Notes under the pieces: generated by a model
Told to the model about the DNA's origin: nothing
Databases searched by the model: none
The model's input: the letters and a program-made list of their open reading frames with translations, nothing else
Source: Dictyoglomota bacterium
GTDB taxonomy: Bacteria > Dictyoglomota > Dictyoglomia > Dictyoglomales > Dictyoglomaceae
Assembly (NCBI GenBank): GCA_029776735.1
Contig: JAKOUL010000075.1
Location: forward strand, 1-12,813
DNA: 12,813 nucleotides
Reading direction: 5' to 3'
Program-made: the position numbers and the translations under genes
Part shown: one piece after another, positions 1 through 6,009 of the stretch
How the letters are laid out: every line of letters begins with the position of its first letter
How positions within the stretch are numbered: position 1 is the first letter of the stretch

Positions 1-62
1 GCTGATTCTATATAATCTTTTATAGTTATTTTTAATATCTTCTTTTTTCTTTCATCCAACAA
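1..62 (-). CDS. hrcA: Heat-shock repressor HrcA, N-terminal fragment cut by window edge
   Basis: HrcA is the winged-helix repressor that binds CIRCE operators and shuts off class I heat-shock genes (typically hrcA-grpE-dnaK-dnaJ and groES-groEL) at normal temperature. Only about 20 codons are present; they translate to MLDERKKKILKITIKDYIES and then leave the window. This matches the usual HrcA start, in which a Leu-x-Glu-Arg segment is followed by a helix ending in a Asp-Tyr-(I/V)-Glu motif. The call is strongly supported by the CIRCE element and promoter directly upstream. The start chosen is a TTG at 62-60, 10 bases after an AGGAG at 73-77. A second TTG (59-57) and a GTG (71-69) are also in frame, but the GTG sits almost on the ribosome-binding site. 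The ATG that overlaps codons 2-4 is out of frame and reaches a stop quickly. The rest of the gene, and probably grpE/dnaK, should lie to the left. Confidence 0.88.
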   Translation of the reverse strand, partial: MLDERKKKILKITIKDYIES

Positions 63-64
63 AT

Positions 65-91
65 TTAGCACTCTCCTTCCAAGATTGCTAA
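65..91 (-). promoter_or_regulatory. CIRCE operator (HrcA binding site)
   Basis: Read on the minus strand, the site is TTAGCAATC, nine bases, then GAGTGCTAA. The consensus CIRCE is TTAGCACTC-N9-GAGTGCTAA, so one arm is perfect, the other differs at a single base, and the spacer has the canonical length. It lies just downstream of a promoter -10 box, where bound HrcA would block initiation, and just ahead of the hrcA start, as in many bacteria. The spacer and proximal arm also hold the hrcA ribosome-binding site. This implies autoregulated, heat-inducible expression. Confidence 0.95.
73..77 (-). promoter_or_regulatory. Ribosome-binding site of hrcA, inside CIRCE
   Basis: AGGAG on the minus strand, part of a longer purine run, lies 10 bases before the TTG at 62. 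It spans the end of the CIRCE spacer and the first base of the proximal arm. The operator stem, if formed in RNA, would therefore partly hide it. It supports the TTG start over the in-frame GTG at 71, which would leave almost no spacing. Confidence 0.7.
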
Positions 92-101
92 ATCTGTAAA
101 T

Positions 102-130
102 ATAATAGCACTTTCTAAAAATTTATGCAA
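102..130 (-). promoter_or_regulatory. Sigma-70-type promoter of hrcA
   Basis: On the minus strand a -35 box TTGCAT (130-125) is followed, after exactly 17 bases, by a -10 box TATTAT (107-102). Transcription would start near 94-96, just before the CIRCE element at 91-65. Spacing and both hexamers are close to consensus, and the position agrees with control by HrcA. This is the only clear promoter I see in the window. Confidence 0.75.
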
Positions 131-146
131 CATTTTAGAATTATTA

Positions 147-986
147 TCACTTACCATTATTTTGTTTTCCCCTATAAGGCTGATAAGGTACTGGGATGTA
201 CTGAACAGAAGGTCTTGTACCAGGAGACTGTGGATAAAGGCTCATTAAAGAATAGATCTCCTTTGGGAGTCCTAATTTCACAGGAAGTCCTAAATTCTGA
301 GCTTCCTCCACAGTGATTGGATAGTCATGAGTCCACTTACCTGATGACAGAACTTCAGATATCTCTTTCGCTTTCTCTTCAGACATTTTATCTTTAAGAA
401 GTTCATAAACAGAATTTTTTACCTGAGATAGTGCTTTTTCTGCTACATCTGCTAAAATTAAAGTTCTATCTTCTAATTTATCAATACTCTTTTTACCAAT
501 AGCAGAGAGAATAGAAGCTGCAGGATATTCACCAAGTTGTGGATCTACGGGTCCCAGAACTGCGTTTTCATCCATAACTATCTCATCTGCTGCAAGAGCA
601 ACAAAAGTACCTCCTGACATAGCATAGTGAGGTACAAAAACAGTAATTTTCCCTTTATGATTTTTTAAAGCATGTGAAATCTGTTCTGCAGCAAGAACAA
701 GTCCCCCAGGAGTATGAAGAATTAAATCAATAGGCATTTCATCAGGGGTTAATCTTATAGCTCTAAGCACTTCCTCTGAATCTTCAATATTAATATATCT
801 TGCAAAAGGAATTCCTAAAAAGTTCATTGATTCTTGACGGTGGATGAGAGTTATCACCCGAGATTCCCTTTTCTTTTCCAGAGTTTGCATTAATCTATAT
901 CTTTCTGCCTCAACAATTCTTTGTCTTACTATAGGAGAAAAGGCACTCATAATAATAATTATCCAAAAAATGTTCCATAAACTCAT
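147..986 (-). CDS. Membrane-anchored ClpP/SppA-like serine protease (SDH family)
   Basis: This protein belongs to the SDH (serine dehydrogenase proteinase) family of ClpP-fold peptidases. A hydrophobic N-terminal segment (about residues 2-16) probably anchors it in the membrane. The protease core follows: an HTPGG oxyanion-type loop at about 91-95, the nucleophile Ser124 in YAMSGGT, and GPVDPQLG at about 145-152. A Pro/Tyr-rich tail with no recognised domain ends the protein. Start choice: an ATG at 995 directly abuts the GGAGG at 996-1000 and cannot use it, whereas the in-frame ATG at 986 lies 9 bases downstream, so 986 is the better start (279 aa). It follows the rhomboid gene by 18 bases and is the last gene before the hrcA promoter. 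The substrate is unknown; quality control of membrane proteins is a reasonable inference. The family call is firm, the role is not. Confidence 0.85.
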   Translation of the reverse strand: MSLWNIFWIIIIMSAFSPIVRQRIVEAERYRLMQTLEKKRESRVITLIHRQESMNFLGIPFARYINIEDSEEVLRAIRLTPDEMPIDLILHTPGGLVLAAEQISHALKNHKGKITVFVPHYAMSGGTFVALAADEIVMDENAVLGPVDPQLGEYPAASILSAIGKKSIDKLEDRTLILADVAEKALSQVKNSVYELLKDKMSEEKAKEISEVLSSGKWTHDYPITVEEAQNLGLPVKLGLPKEIYSLMSLYPQSPGTRPSVQYIPVPYQPYRGKQNNGK

Positions 987-995
987 ATAAATCAT

Positions 996-1000
996 CCTCC
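996..1000 (-). promoter_or_regulatory. Ribosome-binding site deciding the SDH-protease start
   Basis: GGAGG preceded by an A-run on the minus strand is a near-perfect Shine-Dalgarno sequence. It lies 9 bases before the ATG at 986 and 0 bases before the ATG at 995, which argues for the shorter protein. Confidence 0.75.
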
Positions 1001-1004
1001 TTTT

Positions 1005-1685
1005 TTAGTAATAATAAAAAGGAAATTTTCCTTTTTTCCTAAAAATCTTAGAGGAAAAAAGCCCAAAACTAAATCCTCCCACATGTGCCCACCAAGCAAC
1101 ACCCCCACTAAAATCAAGCATTAAAGAAGAAAATACACCAGAAAGAAGTTGCATAAGAAACCAGATTCCAAGATAGAAAAAAGCAGGGATATAAATAAAT
1201 TCAAGAAAAAATCCTAATACTGCCATAGTTAAGATTCTTGCTCTTGGAAAAAATCTAAAATAAGCACCAAGAACTCCTGTAATTGCCCCACTTGCTCCTA
1301 TGGCAGGCGTATATAGATCCCTACTAAAAATTACTTGTACTATACCTGCAAAAGCTCCAGCAAGAATATAGAAAATAAGGTATCTAAAATGCCCCATAGC
1401 ATCTTCTACGTTATCTCCAAAAATATATAAAAAAAGCATATTACCAATTAAGTGGGACCAACTACCATGTAGAAACATAGATGTAAACAAGGAAAGAATC
1501 CCATATGATAAGAGTTGACTTTTTAAAAATCTATAAGGAACAACCCCAAAATTAAAAATTATATTTTCTCTTACCGAAGAAGGAAGCATAATTTCCCATA
1601 AAAAAACTATGACATTTATTAAAATAAGTGTCCAATTTACTATTGGATGGATTCTTGATGGTACATCATCTTTTAATGGTATCAT
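1005..1685 (-). CDS. Rhomboid family intramembrane serine protease
   Basis: Rhomboids cleave transmembrane segments inside the lipid bilayer with a Ser-His dyad. This 226-residue protein is mostly hydrophobic, with about six membrane helices, the bacterial core number. The family signatures are present in order: H78 and N82 in HLIGN (oxyanion side), the catalytic Ser132 in GASGAITG, and the catalytic His201 in AHVGG. The N-terminal IPLKDD...HPIVNW stretch is typical of a common bacterial subgroup. It should therefore be an active protease rather than a pseudo-rhomboid. An AGGAG at 1699-1703 lies 13 bases before the ATG, somewhat far but with no better start in frame. It starts 23 bases after ridA and is followed by a second membrane protease. 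The substrate cannot be told from sequence. Confidence 0.9.
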   Translation of the reverse strand: MIPLKDDVPSRIHPIVNWTLILINVIVFLWEIMLPSSVRENIIFNFGVVPYRFLKSQLLSYGILSLFTSMFLHGSWSHLIGNMLFLYIFGDNVEDAMGHFRYLIFYILAGAFAGIVQVIFSRDLYTPAIGASGAITGVLGAYFRFFPRARILTMAVLGFFLEFIYIPAFFYLGIWFLMQLLSGVFSSLMLDFSGGVAWWAHVGGFSFGLFSSKIFRKKGKFPFYYY

Positions 1686-1708
1686 AATTAAGTTAGAACT
1701 CCTAACAT

Positions 1709-2086
1709 TTATAAAATAACAATAGCTTCAATTTCTATCTTAGCCGAACGAGGCAATCCTGAAACCTGTACAGTAGTTCTTGCCGGAGAATTTTCTGCAA
1801 AATATTCTTTATATATATCATTCATCTGTGAGAATTCTGAAAGATCAACCATAAAAACAGTTGTTTTTACTACGTTTGATAAATTTGCTCCCACAGATTC
1901 TATAATACCCTTTAAATTTTCTAAAACTCTTTTTGTTTGTTCCTTTATATCTCCCTCTACTATATTTCCTGTTACAGGATCAAGAGGTATTTGACCAGAT
2001 ATAAATAACATATTGCCTACCTTCACCCCCTGAGAGTAAGGACCAATTGCAGAAGGAGCTTTTGATGTAGATACAATTTCTTTCAT
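1709..2086 (-). CDS. ridA: RidA family enamine/imine deaminase
   Basis: RidA (YjgF/YER057c/UK114 family) hydrolyses reactive enamine/imine intermediates such as 2-aminoacrylate and 2-iminobutanoate, formed by PLP enzymes, to ketoacids and ammonia. It acts in the cytosol as a homotrimer. The 125-residue length is typical. Visible family features are APSAIGPYSQGV near the N-terminus (10-21), FISGQIP (28-34), the conserved Arg103 in SPART that binds the substrate carboxylate, and the closing IEIEAIV with Glu118. Arg and Glu are the residues expected in the deaminating RidA subgroup, so an active enzyme is likely. A strong GGGGAGGT (2093-2099), inside the end of rdgB, lies 6 bases before the ATG. 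Its place in an amino-acid-degrading gene train fits a detoxifying role, though that link is inferred. Confidence 0.93.
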   Translation of the reverse strand: MKEIVSTSKAPSAIGPYSQGVKVGNMLFISGQIPLDPVTGNIVEGDIKEQTKRVLENLKGIIESVGANLSNVVKTTVFMVDLSEFSQMNDIYKEYFAENSPARTTVQVSGLPRSAKIEIEAIVIL

Positions 2087-2087
2087 T

Positions 2088-2696
2088 TTATACCTCCCCT
2101 TTTAAAAATTTTTCTAAAAAAGGTTTCATATCAAGAAAAGCCTTACTTCTATGACTAACTTTATTTTTCTCTTCTTCTTTAAGTTCTCCAAAAGTCTTAT
2201 CTAATGGTGGATAATAAAAAATAGGATCATATCCAAATCCATTTTCTCCGCAAGGTGCAAAGGCTATATAGCCTTCTACAATTCCTTCTGTAGTAAATTT
2301 AGTCATCGTTTCAGGATCATAAAAAACTACTTTACAAATAAATCTTGCTTTCCTCTCTTCCCATGGTATATTTTTCATTTTTTCAAGAACCAGAAGAATC
2401 TTTTCAGAGTAAGCTATATCTCCTCCAAATCTTGCAGAATAAACTCCTAATTCCCCTTTTAAAGCATCTATTTCTAATCCTGAATCTTCTCCTATAGCTG
2501 GTAAACCTGTCTTTTTAGCTACAAATTTTGCTTTAATAAAAGCATTTTCTTCATAAGTATTACCTATTTCTTCTGGTAGAACTAAATTAGGAAAATCCTT
2601 CAAGGTTTTAAAATATTCTGAAATATCTGTCAAAACACTAAGGATTTCTTTTATTTTTCCTAAATTATTAGTAGCTAAAACTATAGTTCTCTTCAT
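2088..2696 (-). CDS. rdgB: XTP/dITP pyrophosphatase (RdgB/HAM1)
   Basis: This house-cleaning enzyme hydrolyses non-canonical purine triphosphates (dITP, XTP, ITP) to monophosphate and pyrophosphate, keeping deaminated bases out of DNA and RNA. The 202-residue protein has the family's motifs in order: [11 protein letters not shown] (8-18, phosphate binding), GNTYEENA (45-52), [11 protein letters not shown] (from 69, with the metal-binding EDSG acidic pair), GFGYDPIF and the C-terminal SHRSKA. Length and motifs are standard, so activity is expected. Its ATG overlaps the TGA of rph in an ATGA, which indicates translational coupling; an rph-rdgB pair is a common bacterial arrangement. Confidence 0.95.
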   Translation of the reverse strand: MKRTIVLATNNLGKIKEILSVLTDISEYFKTLKDFPNLVLPEEIGNTYEENAFIKAKFVAKKTGLPAIGEDSGLEIDALKGELGVYSARFGGDIAYSEKILLVLEKMKNIPWEERKARFICKVVFYDPETMTKFTTEGIVEGYIAFAPCGENGFGYDPIFYYPPLDKTFGELKEEEKNKVSHRSKAFLDMKPFLEKFLKGEV

Positions 2697-3415
2697 AAAA
2701 GTCCTAAGGTTTTCTTTTGAATCTCTATAAGTTTCATAATACCATTTTTAGCAAGCTCTAACATACTCTGAAGTTGTTCATGAGTAAAAGGTACTTTCTC
2801 AGCTGTTCCTTGTATTTCTACAAATTTTCCACTCTCAGTCATAACCACATTAAAATCTACTTCAGCCCTCATATCTTCATTAGCAGAAAGATCTAAAAGA
2901 ATTTCTCTATCAACAATTCCAACACTTACTGCTGCAACAAACTCCTTAATTGGTATTTCTCTTATAACTTCATCCCTCTTTAATTTTTCTAAAGCATCAT
3001 AGAGAGACACAAATGCACCTGTAATAGCTGCAGTCCTTGTACCACCATCAGCTTGGATCACATCTGCATCTATCCAGATAGTTCTTTCACCAAGCTTTGA
3101 GAAATCAACTACTGCTCTCAAAGCTCTGCCTATAAGTCTCTGTATCTCTTGAGATCTACCATTTATTGCTCCTTTTACTACATCTCTAACTTTTCTTTCC
3201 GGGGTGGAACCAGGAAGCATCCCATATTCTGCAGTAAGCCATCCTTGATTTGTTCCTTTAAGAAACGGTGGAACTTTTTCTTCTACAGAAGCAGTACAGA
3301 TTACTTTTGTCTCTCCCATCTCTATCAGCACTGAACCTAAAGGATATTTAAGATATCTCCTTATTATTTTGACAGGTCTAAGATCTACATTACTTCTTCT
3401 ATCAATTCTTATCAT
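2693..3415 (-). CDS. rph: Ribonuclease PH
   Basis: RNase PH is a phosphate-dependent 3'-5' exoribonuclease that trims the 3' trailer of tRNA precursors, releasing nucleoside diphosphates; it works as a hexamer of dimers in the cytosol. The 240-residue length is typical. Recognisable segments are the start [16 protein letters not shown], the [12 protein letters not shown] loop (about 75-87), the Arg-rich [15 protein letters not shown] (phosphate and RNA binding) and [19 protein letters not shown]. All are intact. The start overlaps the end of the preceding P-loop gene by 14 bases, and a GAGGA purine stretch lies upstream of the ATG. Nothing in it is unusual; what is notable is its position directly after a catabolic cluster. 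Confidence 0.97.
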   Translation of the reverse strand: MIRIDRRSNVDLRPVKIIRRYLKYPLGSVLIEMGETKVICTASVEEKVPPFLKGTNQGWLTAEYGMLPGSTPERKVRDVVKGAINGRSQEIQRLIGRALRAVVDFSKLGERTIWIDADVIQADGGTRTAAITGAFVSLYDALEKLKRDEVIREIPIKEFVAAVSVGIVDREILLDLSANEDMRAEVDFNVVMTESGKFVEIQGTAEKVPFTHEQLQSMLELAKNGIMKLIEIQKKTLGLL

Positions 3416-4340
3416 TATTCTCTTCCTCTTTCTTTTGTTTCTTAACTACCTTATTATACTCATCTTGATCTACAAAACCAATCAATAAAAATGTTTCGTC
3501 TTCTTTAGAGTATAAATACTCTGGGAATAAAAAGAATTCTTGAATTTCTGCAGTATTCCTAACATGCACTCTTGGTCCAGTACAATTTATTATCTTTTCT
3601 CCAATTTTAATATGTTGGCTATCTACGTAAGATACTTGAAGACTATCTTTCATATATTTTTTTACTCTTCTCTCAATCTCTTTTAAGGTAATCATGGGCT
3701 TTTCTTCTAAGTTAATCACAAATCCATGTTTTATATCACCATGTCCTTTAATGATCTTTTGATATCCTTCTTCTTCTAATACAAGTCCTACAAGATCTTC
3801 TGCTGTATGAGCTCTTAACCTATAACCTAAGGATAAAAATACAGTATCTGCTATTTCCTTTGGCTCAGGTCCAAAAAGATTTGGTCTTGAAACTATTACT
3901 TCTTCCCCTATTCCAATTAATAAATCTGCATTTCTCCTAAGATATGGATACAAAAGTTCAAAATGTTCGCAAACAACTTTTTTACCTGAATTCAGTGCTG
4001 AGAGTATAGCATCGGCTAATATATATACAGGAGTAAAAGCCATTTCAAATCTGACATCTATGTGATAAATAAATTCATAAAATTTTCCTCTTTCATAATC
4101 ATCTAAAATAGGTAAAGGTCTTCTATACACACCTTCATCATCATTAGTAAGATTCAAGCCAGGAAACATACCCCTTATAAGAATAGATTTTCCTGCCCCT
4201 GCATCTCCAATTACGCCTATTAATTTATCTGATGGGAAAAGAAAGTTTTGGACAATAATTGATCCAAGAAGCATTAATCTTGCTTCACCACGAGGAGCAT
4301 AATATATCGCTTCATTCAAAAGAACTTTTGGATGAATCAT
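3402..4340 (-). CDS. Uncharacterised P-loop protein with AlaRS-editing-like C-terminal region
   Basis: Function unknown. Two parts can be seen. Residues 40-170 look like a nucleotide-binding domain: a Walker A motif GDAGAGKS at 45-52 follows a hydrophobic strand, and a second strand begins near [11 protein letters not shown] (122-132). Residues 174-275 resemble the second additional domain (SAD, editing domain) of alanyl-tRNA synthetase. HTAEDL (178-183) sits where AlaRS has [20 protein letters not shown] (217-230) matches the helix after the AlaRS strand pair, and C253...H259-VRNTAEI resembles the AlaRS CGGTHVxNTGEI. The zinc-site pattern is altered (HxxxD, and C-x5-H instead of C-x3-H), so tRNA editing should not be assumed. 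The tail is Lys/Glu/Asn rich. It starts 2-3 bases after the hydro-lyase beta subunit and overlaps rph by 14 bases. The ribosome-binding site is weak, suggesting coupling. The context points to a helper or regulatory job in the methylaspartate pathway; this is inference. Confidence 0.7.
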   Translation of the reverse strand: MIHPKVLLNEAIYYAPRGEARLMLLGSIIVQNFLFPSDKLIGVIGDAGAGKSILIRGMFPGLNLTNDDEGVYRRPLPILDDYERGKFYEFIYHIDVRFEMAFTPVYILADAILSALNSGKKVVCEHFELLYPYLRRNADLLIGIGEEVIVSRPNLFGPEPKEIADTVFLSLGYRLRAHTAEDLVGLVLEEEGYQKIIKGHGDIKHGFVINLEEKPMITLKEIERRVKKYMKDSLQVSYVDSQHIKIGEKIINCTGPRVHVRNTAEIQEFFLFPEYLYSKEDETFLLIGFVDQDEYNKVVKKQKKEEENNDKN

Positions 4341-4343
4341 TCT

Positions 4344-4862
4344 CTAATTCCAAAATGATCTACCTTTTGAATCTATAGCAACCATAGCTGGAAAATCTTT
4401 TACTTCAAGATAGTAAACTGCCTCGGGACCTAAATCTTCAAAAGCAACAATCTGAATTTTTTCAATTCTGCTTCCCAAATAAGCTCCTGCCCCTCCTACA
4501 GTAACAAGATATATTCCTTTATATTTTTTGAAATGTTCTATAATTTCTTTACTTCTTTTGCCTTTTCCAATGAATCCAATAACCCCACAAGAGAGTAGTA
4601 TCTCAACGAAAGGATCCATCCGCACGCTAGTAGTAGGACCTGCCGAGCAAACCCCACAAAGATTAATCGGAGACGGACCCGTATGGTAAATTAAGCTGTT
4701 ACTTAAAGTAATAGGAGGATTAAATCCTTTAATTAAAATTTCTGAAAGTCTCTTGCAAGCTTGATCTCTTGCTGCATATATTACTCCACTTATGCTAATC
4801 CATTCTCCTACATTTAATTCTTTTAGAACTGCTATATCTTTTTCTAAATTAATCTCCCTCAT
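4344..4862 (-). CDS. Class I fumarase-type hydro-lyase, beta subunit (probable mesaconase)
   Basis: Beta subunit of a two-chain [4Fe-4S] hydro-lyase of the class I fumarase/L-tartrate dehydratase family, which adds water across the double bond of fumarate, mesaconate or similar acids. Family motifs: AARDQACKRL (30-39), IYHTGPSP (58-65), SAGPTTSVRMD (73-83), GKGKRS (99-104), VGGAGAYLGSRI and PEAVYYLEVKDFPAMVAID near the C-terminus. At 172 residues it has the usual length. Oddities: the His normally found in ARDxAHxR is Cys36, and a C69-x2-C72 pair stands in the loop before GPTTS. Because it follows glutamate mutase and methylaspartase genes, mesaconate -> citramalate is the likeliest reaction, but fumarase activity cannot be excluded; class I enzymes are often promiscuous. 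The ATG overlaps the alpha-subunit TGA (ATGA), as expected for a 1:1 complex. Confidence 0.88.
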   Translation of the reverse strand: MREINLEKDIAVLKELNVGEWISISGVIYAARDQACKRLSEILIKGFNPPITLSNSLIYHTGPSPINLCGVCSAGPTTSVRMDPFVEILLSCGVIGFIGKGKRSKEIIEHFKKYKGIYLVTVGGAGAYLGSRIEKIQIVAFEDLGPEAVYYLEVKDFPAMVAIDSKGRSFWN

Positions 4863-5701
4863 AACTCAACACTTCCATATCTGACAGCACAACACTGCAT
4901 ATTTATTGCTAAAGGAAACCCTGCTATATGAGTTGGATATGTCTCAATGTTTACGGAAAGAGCAGTAGTTTTACCTCCTAATCCTGATGGTCCAATATCC
5001 AGTTTATTAACTTCTTCTAACAACATCTCTTCAAGCCTTGAATAATAAGGATCCTTGTTTCTCTCACCAATGGGTCTAAAAACAGCTCTTTTAGCAATAT
5101 AAGAGGCTTTTTCTAAGGTTCCTCCCATACCGATCCCTATAATTAGCGGTGGGCAAGCATTAGGAGCATAACTCTTTATATGGTTTATAATCTCAGAGGT
5201 AAGTTCTTCTTCAGAAATAGTAGGTAATAAGTTTTTTACAATACTTGCATTCTCACTTCCAAACCCTTTTACCATAATATTTAATTTCAACTTGTTTCCT
5301 GGAACAAAATTAAAATGTATAATTGCAGGAGTATTATCTTCTGTATTTATGCGCATCATAGGATCTCTAACCACAGATTTTCTCAAGAAAAATTTTGAAT
5401 ATACATCTTTAATTGCTCTATTAATAGCCTCTTCTACATCTCCTTTAACACAGACGTTTTGCCCTATATCTAAAAAGGCTATTACTATTCCACAATCCTG
5501 ACATATTGGGATTTTCTTACTTTTTGCAATCTCAGCATTTTCCAGAAGAATTTCAAGAACTATCTGAGCATTTGAATTTTTTTCATTTTCTTTAGCCTTT
5601 TTAAGAGCTGAAATTACATCTTTGGGTAAATTAAAATGTATATTTTCAAGCAGTTCTTTTGCTTTTTCATATATCTCATCACTTTTTATAAACCTATACA
5701 T
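4859..5701 (-). CDS. Class I fumarase-type hydro-lyase, alpha subunit (probable mesaconase)
   Basis: Alpha subunit, carrying the catalytic [4Fe-4S] cluster, of the same hydro-lyase. The three expected cluster cysteines are visible (numbered from the ATG at 5701): Cys67 in PICQDCG, Cys183 in NACPPLIIG, and Cys270 in NMQCCAVR. Other family segments are VVRDPMMRINTEDNTPA (about 110-126) and DIGPSGLGGKTTALSV (about 235-250). Start choice: a TTG at 5704 is possible, but the ATG one codon on has better spacing (8 bases) from the GAGGT at 5710-5714, giving 280 residues. It overlaps the DUF4387 gene by 8 bases. Two family positions, the Thr in CQDTG and the His in QCHAxR, are replaced by Cys here. 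In context the substrate is most likely mesaconate from methylaspartase; an ordinary TCA-cycle fumarase is the alternative. Confidence 0.9.
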   Translation of the reverse strand: MYRFIKSDEIYEKAKELLENIHFNLPKDVISALKKAKENEKNSNAQIVLEILLENAEIAKSKKIPICQDCGIVIAFLDIGQNVCVKGDVEEAINRAIKDVYSKFFLRKSVVRDPMMRINTEDNTPAIIHFNFVPGNKLKLNIMVKGFGSENASIVKNLLPTISEEELTSEIINHIKSYAPNACPPLIIGIGMGGTLEKASYIAKRAVFRPIGERNKDPYYSRLEEMLLEEVNKLDIGPSGLGGKTTALSVNIETYPTHIAGFPLAINMQCCAVRYGSVEL

Positions 5702-6005
5702 CAATATCTACCTCAAGAAGTGGGGCATGTTGTTGAGCACCATATACATCAGTATCACCAGGATCTCCAGAAGTAATTTTTCTTTTTATATTACATTTTA
5801 CAGCACATACAGGATCAAAATATATGACCGAAATAACATCTTCTTCTTTTATACCATACACATCTGACCACCATTTTTTAGAAAAATATTCTTTTTCTTT
5901 TAATTCCTGGTATATTTTTTTATCTTTAAAAATAAGATCAATAGTTAAAATAAATGGACCACTATTTTTTGTTCTTAAAACTTTAACTAACCTAGTAAGC
6001 TTCAT
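5694..6005 (-). CDS. DUF4387 family protein, partner of the AtuA-like protein
   Basis: A 103-residue protein of unknown biochemical function matching the DUF4387 family. The recognisable parts are LVKVLRTKNSGPFILTIDLIF (roughly residues 6-26), the central DVISVIYFDPVCAVKCNIKR, and the highly characteristic end GDTDVYGAQQHAPLLEV. It has no signal peptide or membrane segment. DUF4387 proteins are generally found next to AtuA-like (DUF1446) proteins, and here the two genes are separated by only 4 bases, so they probably form a complex. A GAGG at 6015-6018 lies 9 bases before the ATG. The gene sits between methylaspartase and the putative mesaconase, suggesting a task in handling mesaconate, citramalate or a related branched acid, but no catalytic residues can be assigned. 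Confidence 0.8.
   Translation of the reverse strand: MKLTRLVKVLRTKNSGPFILTIDLIFKDKKIYQELKEKEYFSKKWWSDVYGIKEEDVISVIYFDPVCAVKCNIKRKITSGDPGDTDVYGAQQHAPLLEVDIDV
5710..5714 (-). promoter_or_regulatory. Ribosome-binding site deciding the hydro-lyase alpha start
   Basis: GAGGT on the minus strand, inside the end of the DUF4387 gene, lies 8 bases before the ATG at 5701 and 5 bases before the TTG at 5704. The spacing and the start codon type both favour the ATG. Confidence 0.6.
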
Positions 6006-6009
6006 AAAC

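Noticed and set aside
125..316. Small plus-strand open frame crossing the hrcA promoter and the protease end
   Set aside because: It has no recognisable domain or ribosome-binding site and lies opposite well-supported features.
987..995. Longer start of the SDH protease at the ATG at 995
   Set aside because: It directly abuts the GGAGG ribosome-binding site, leaving no spacing; the in-frame ATG at 986 is correctly placed.
3402..4340. Reading this gene as a tRNA-editing AlaX protein
   Set aside because: The zinc-ligand pattern is altered (HxxxD and C-x5-H), and an N-terminal P-loop domain is present, so only a fold resemblance is claimed.
5702..5704. TTG start for the hydro-lyase alpha subunit
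   Set aside because: The next codon is ATG with better spacing from GAGGT, so the TTG is unnecessary.
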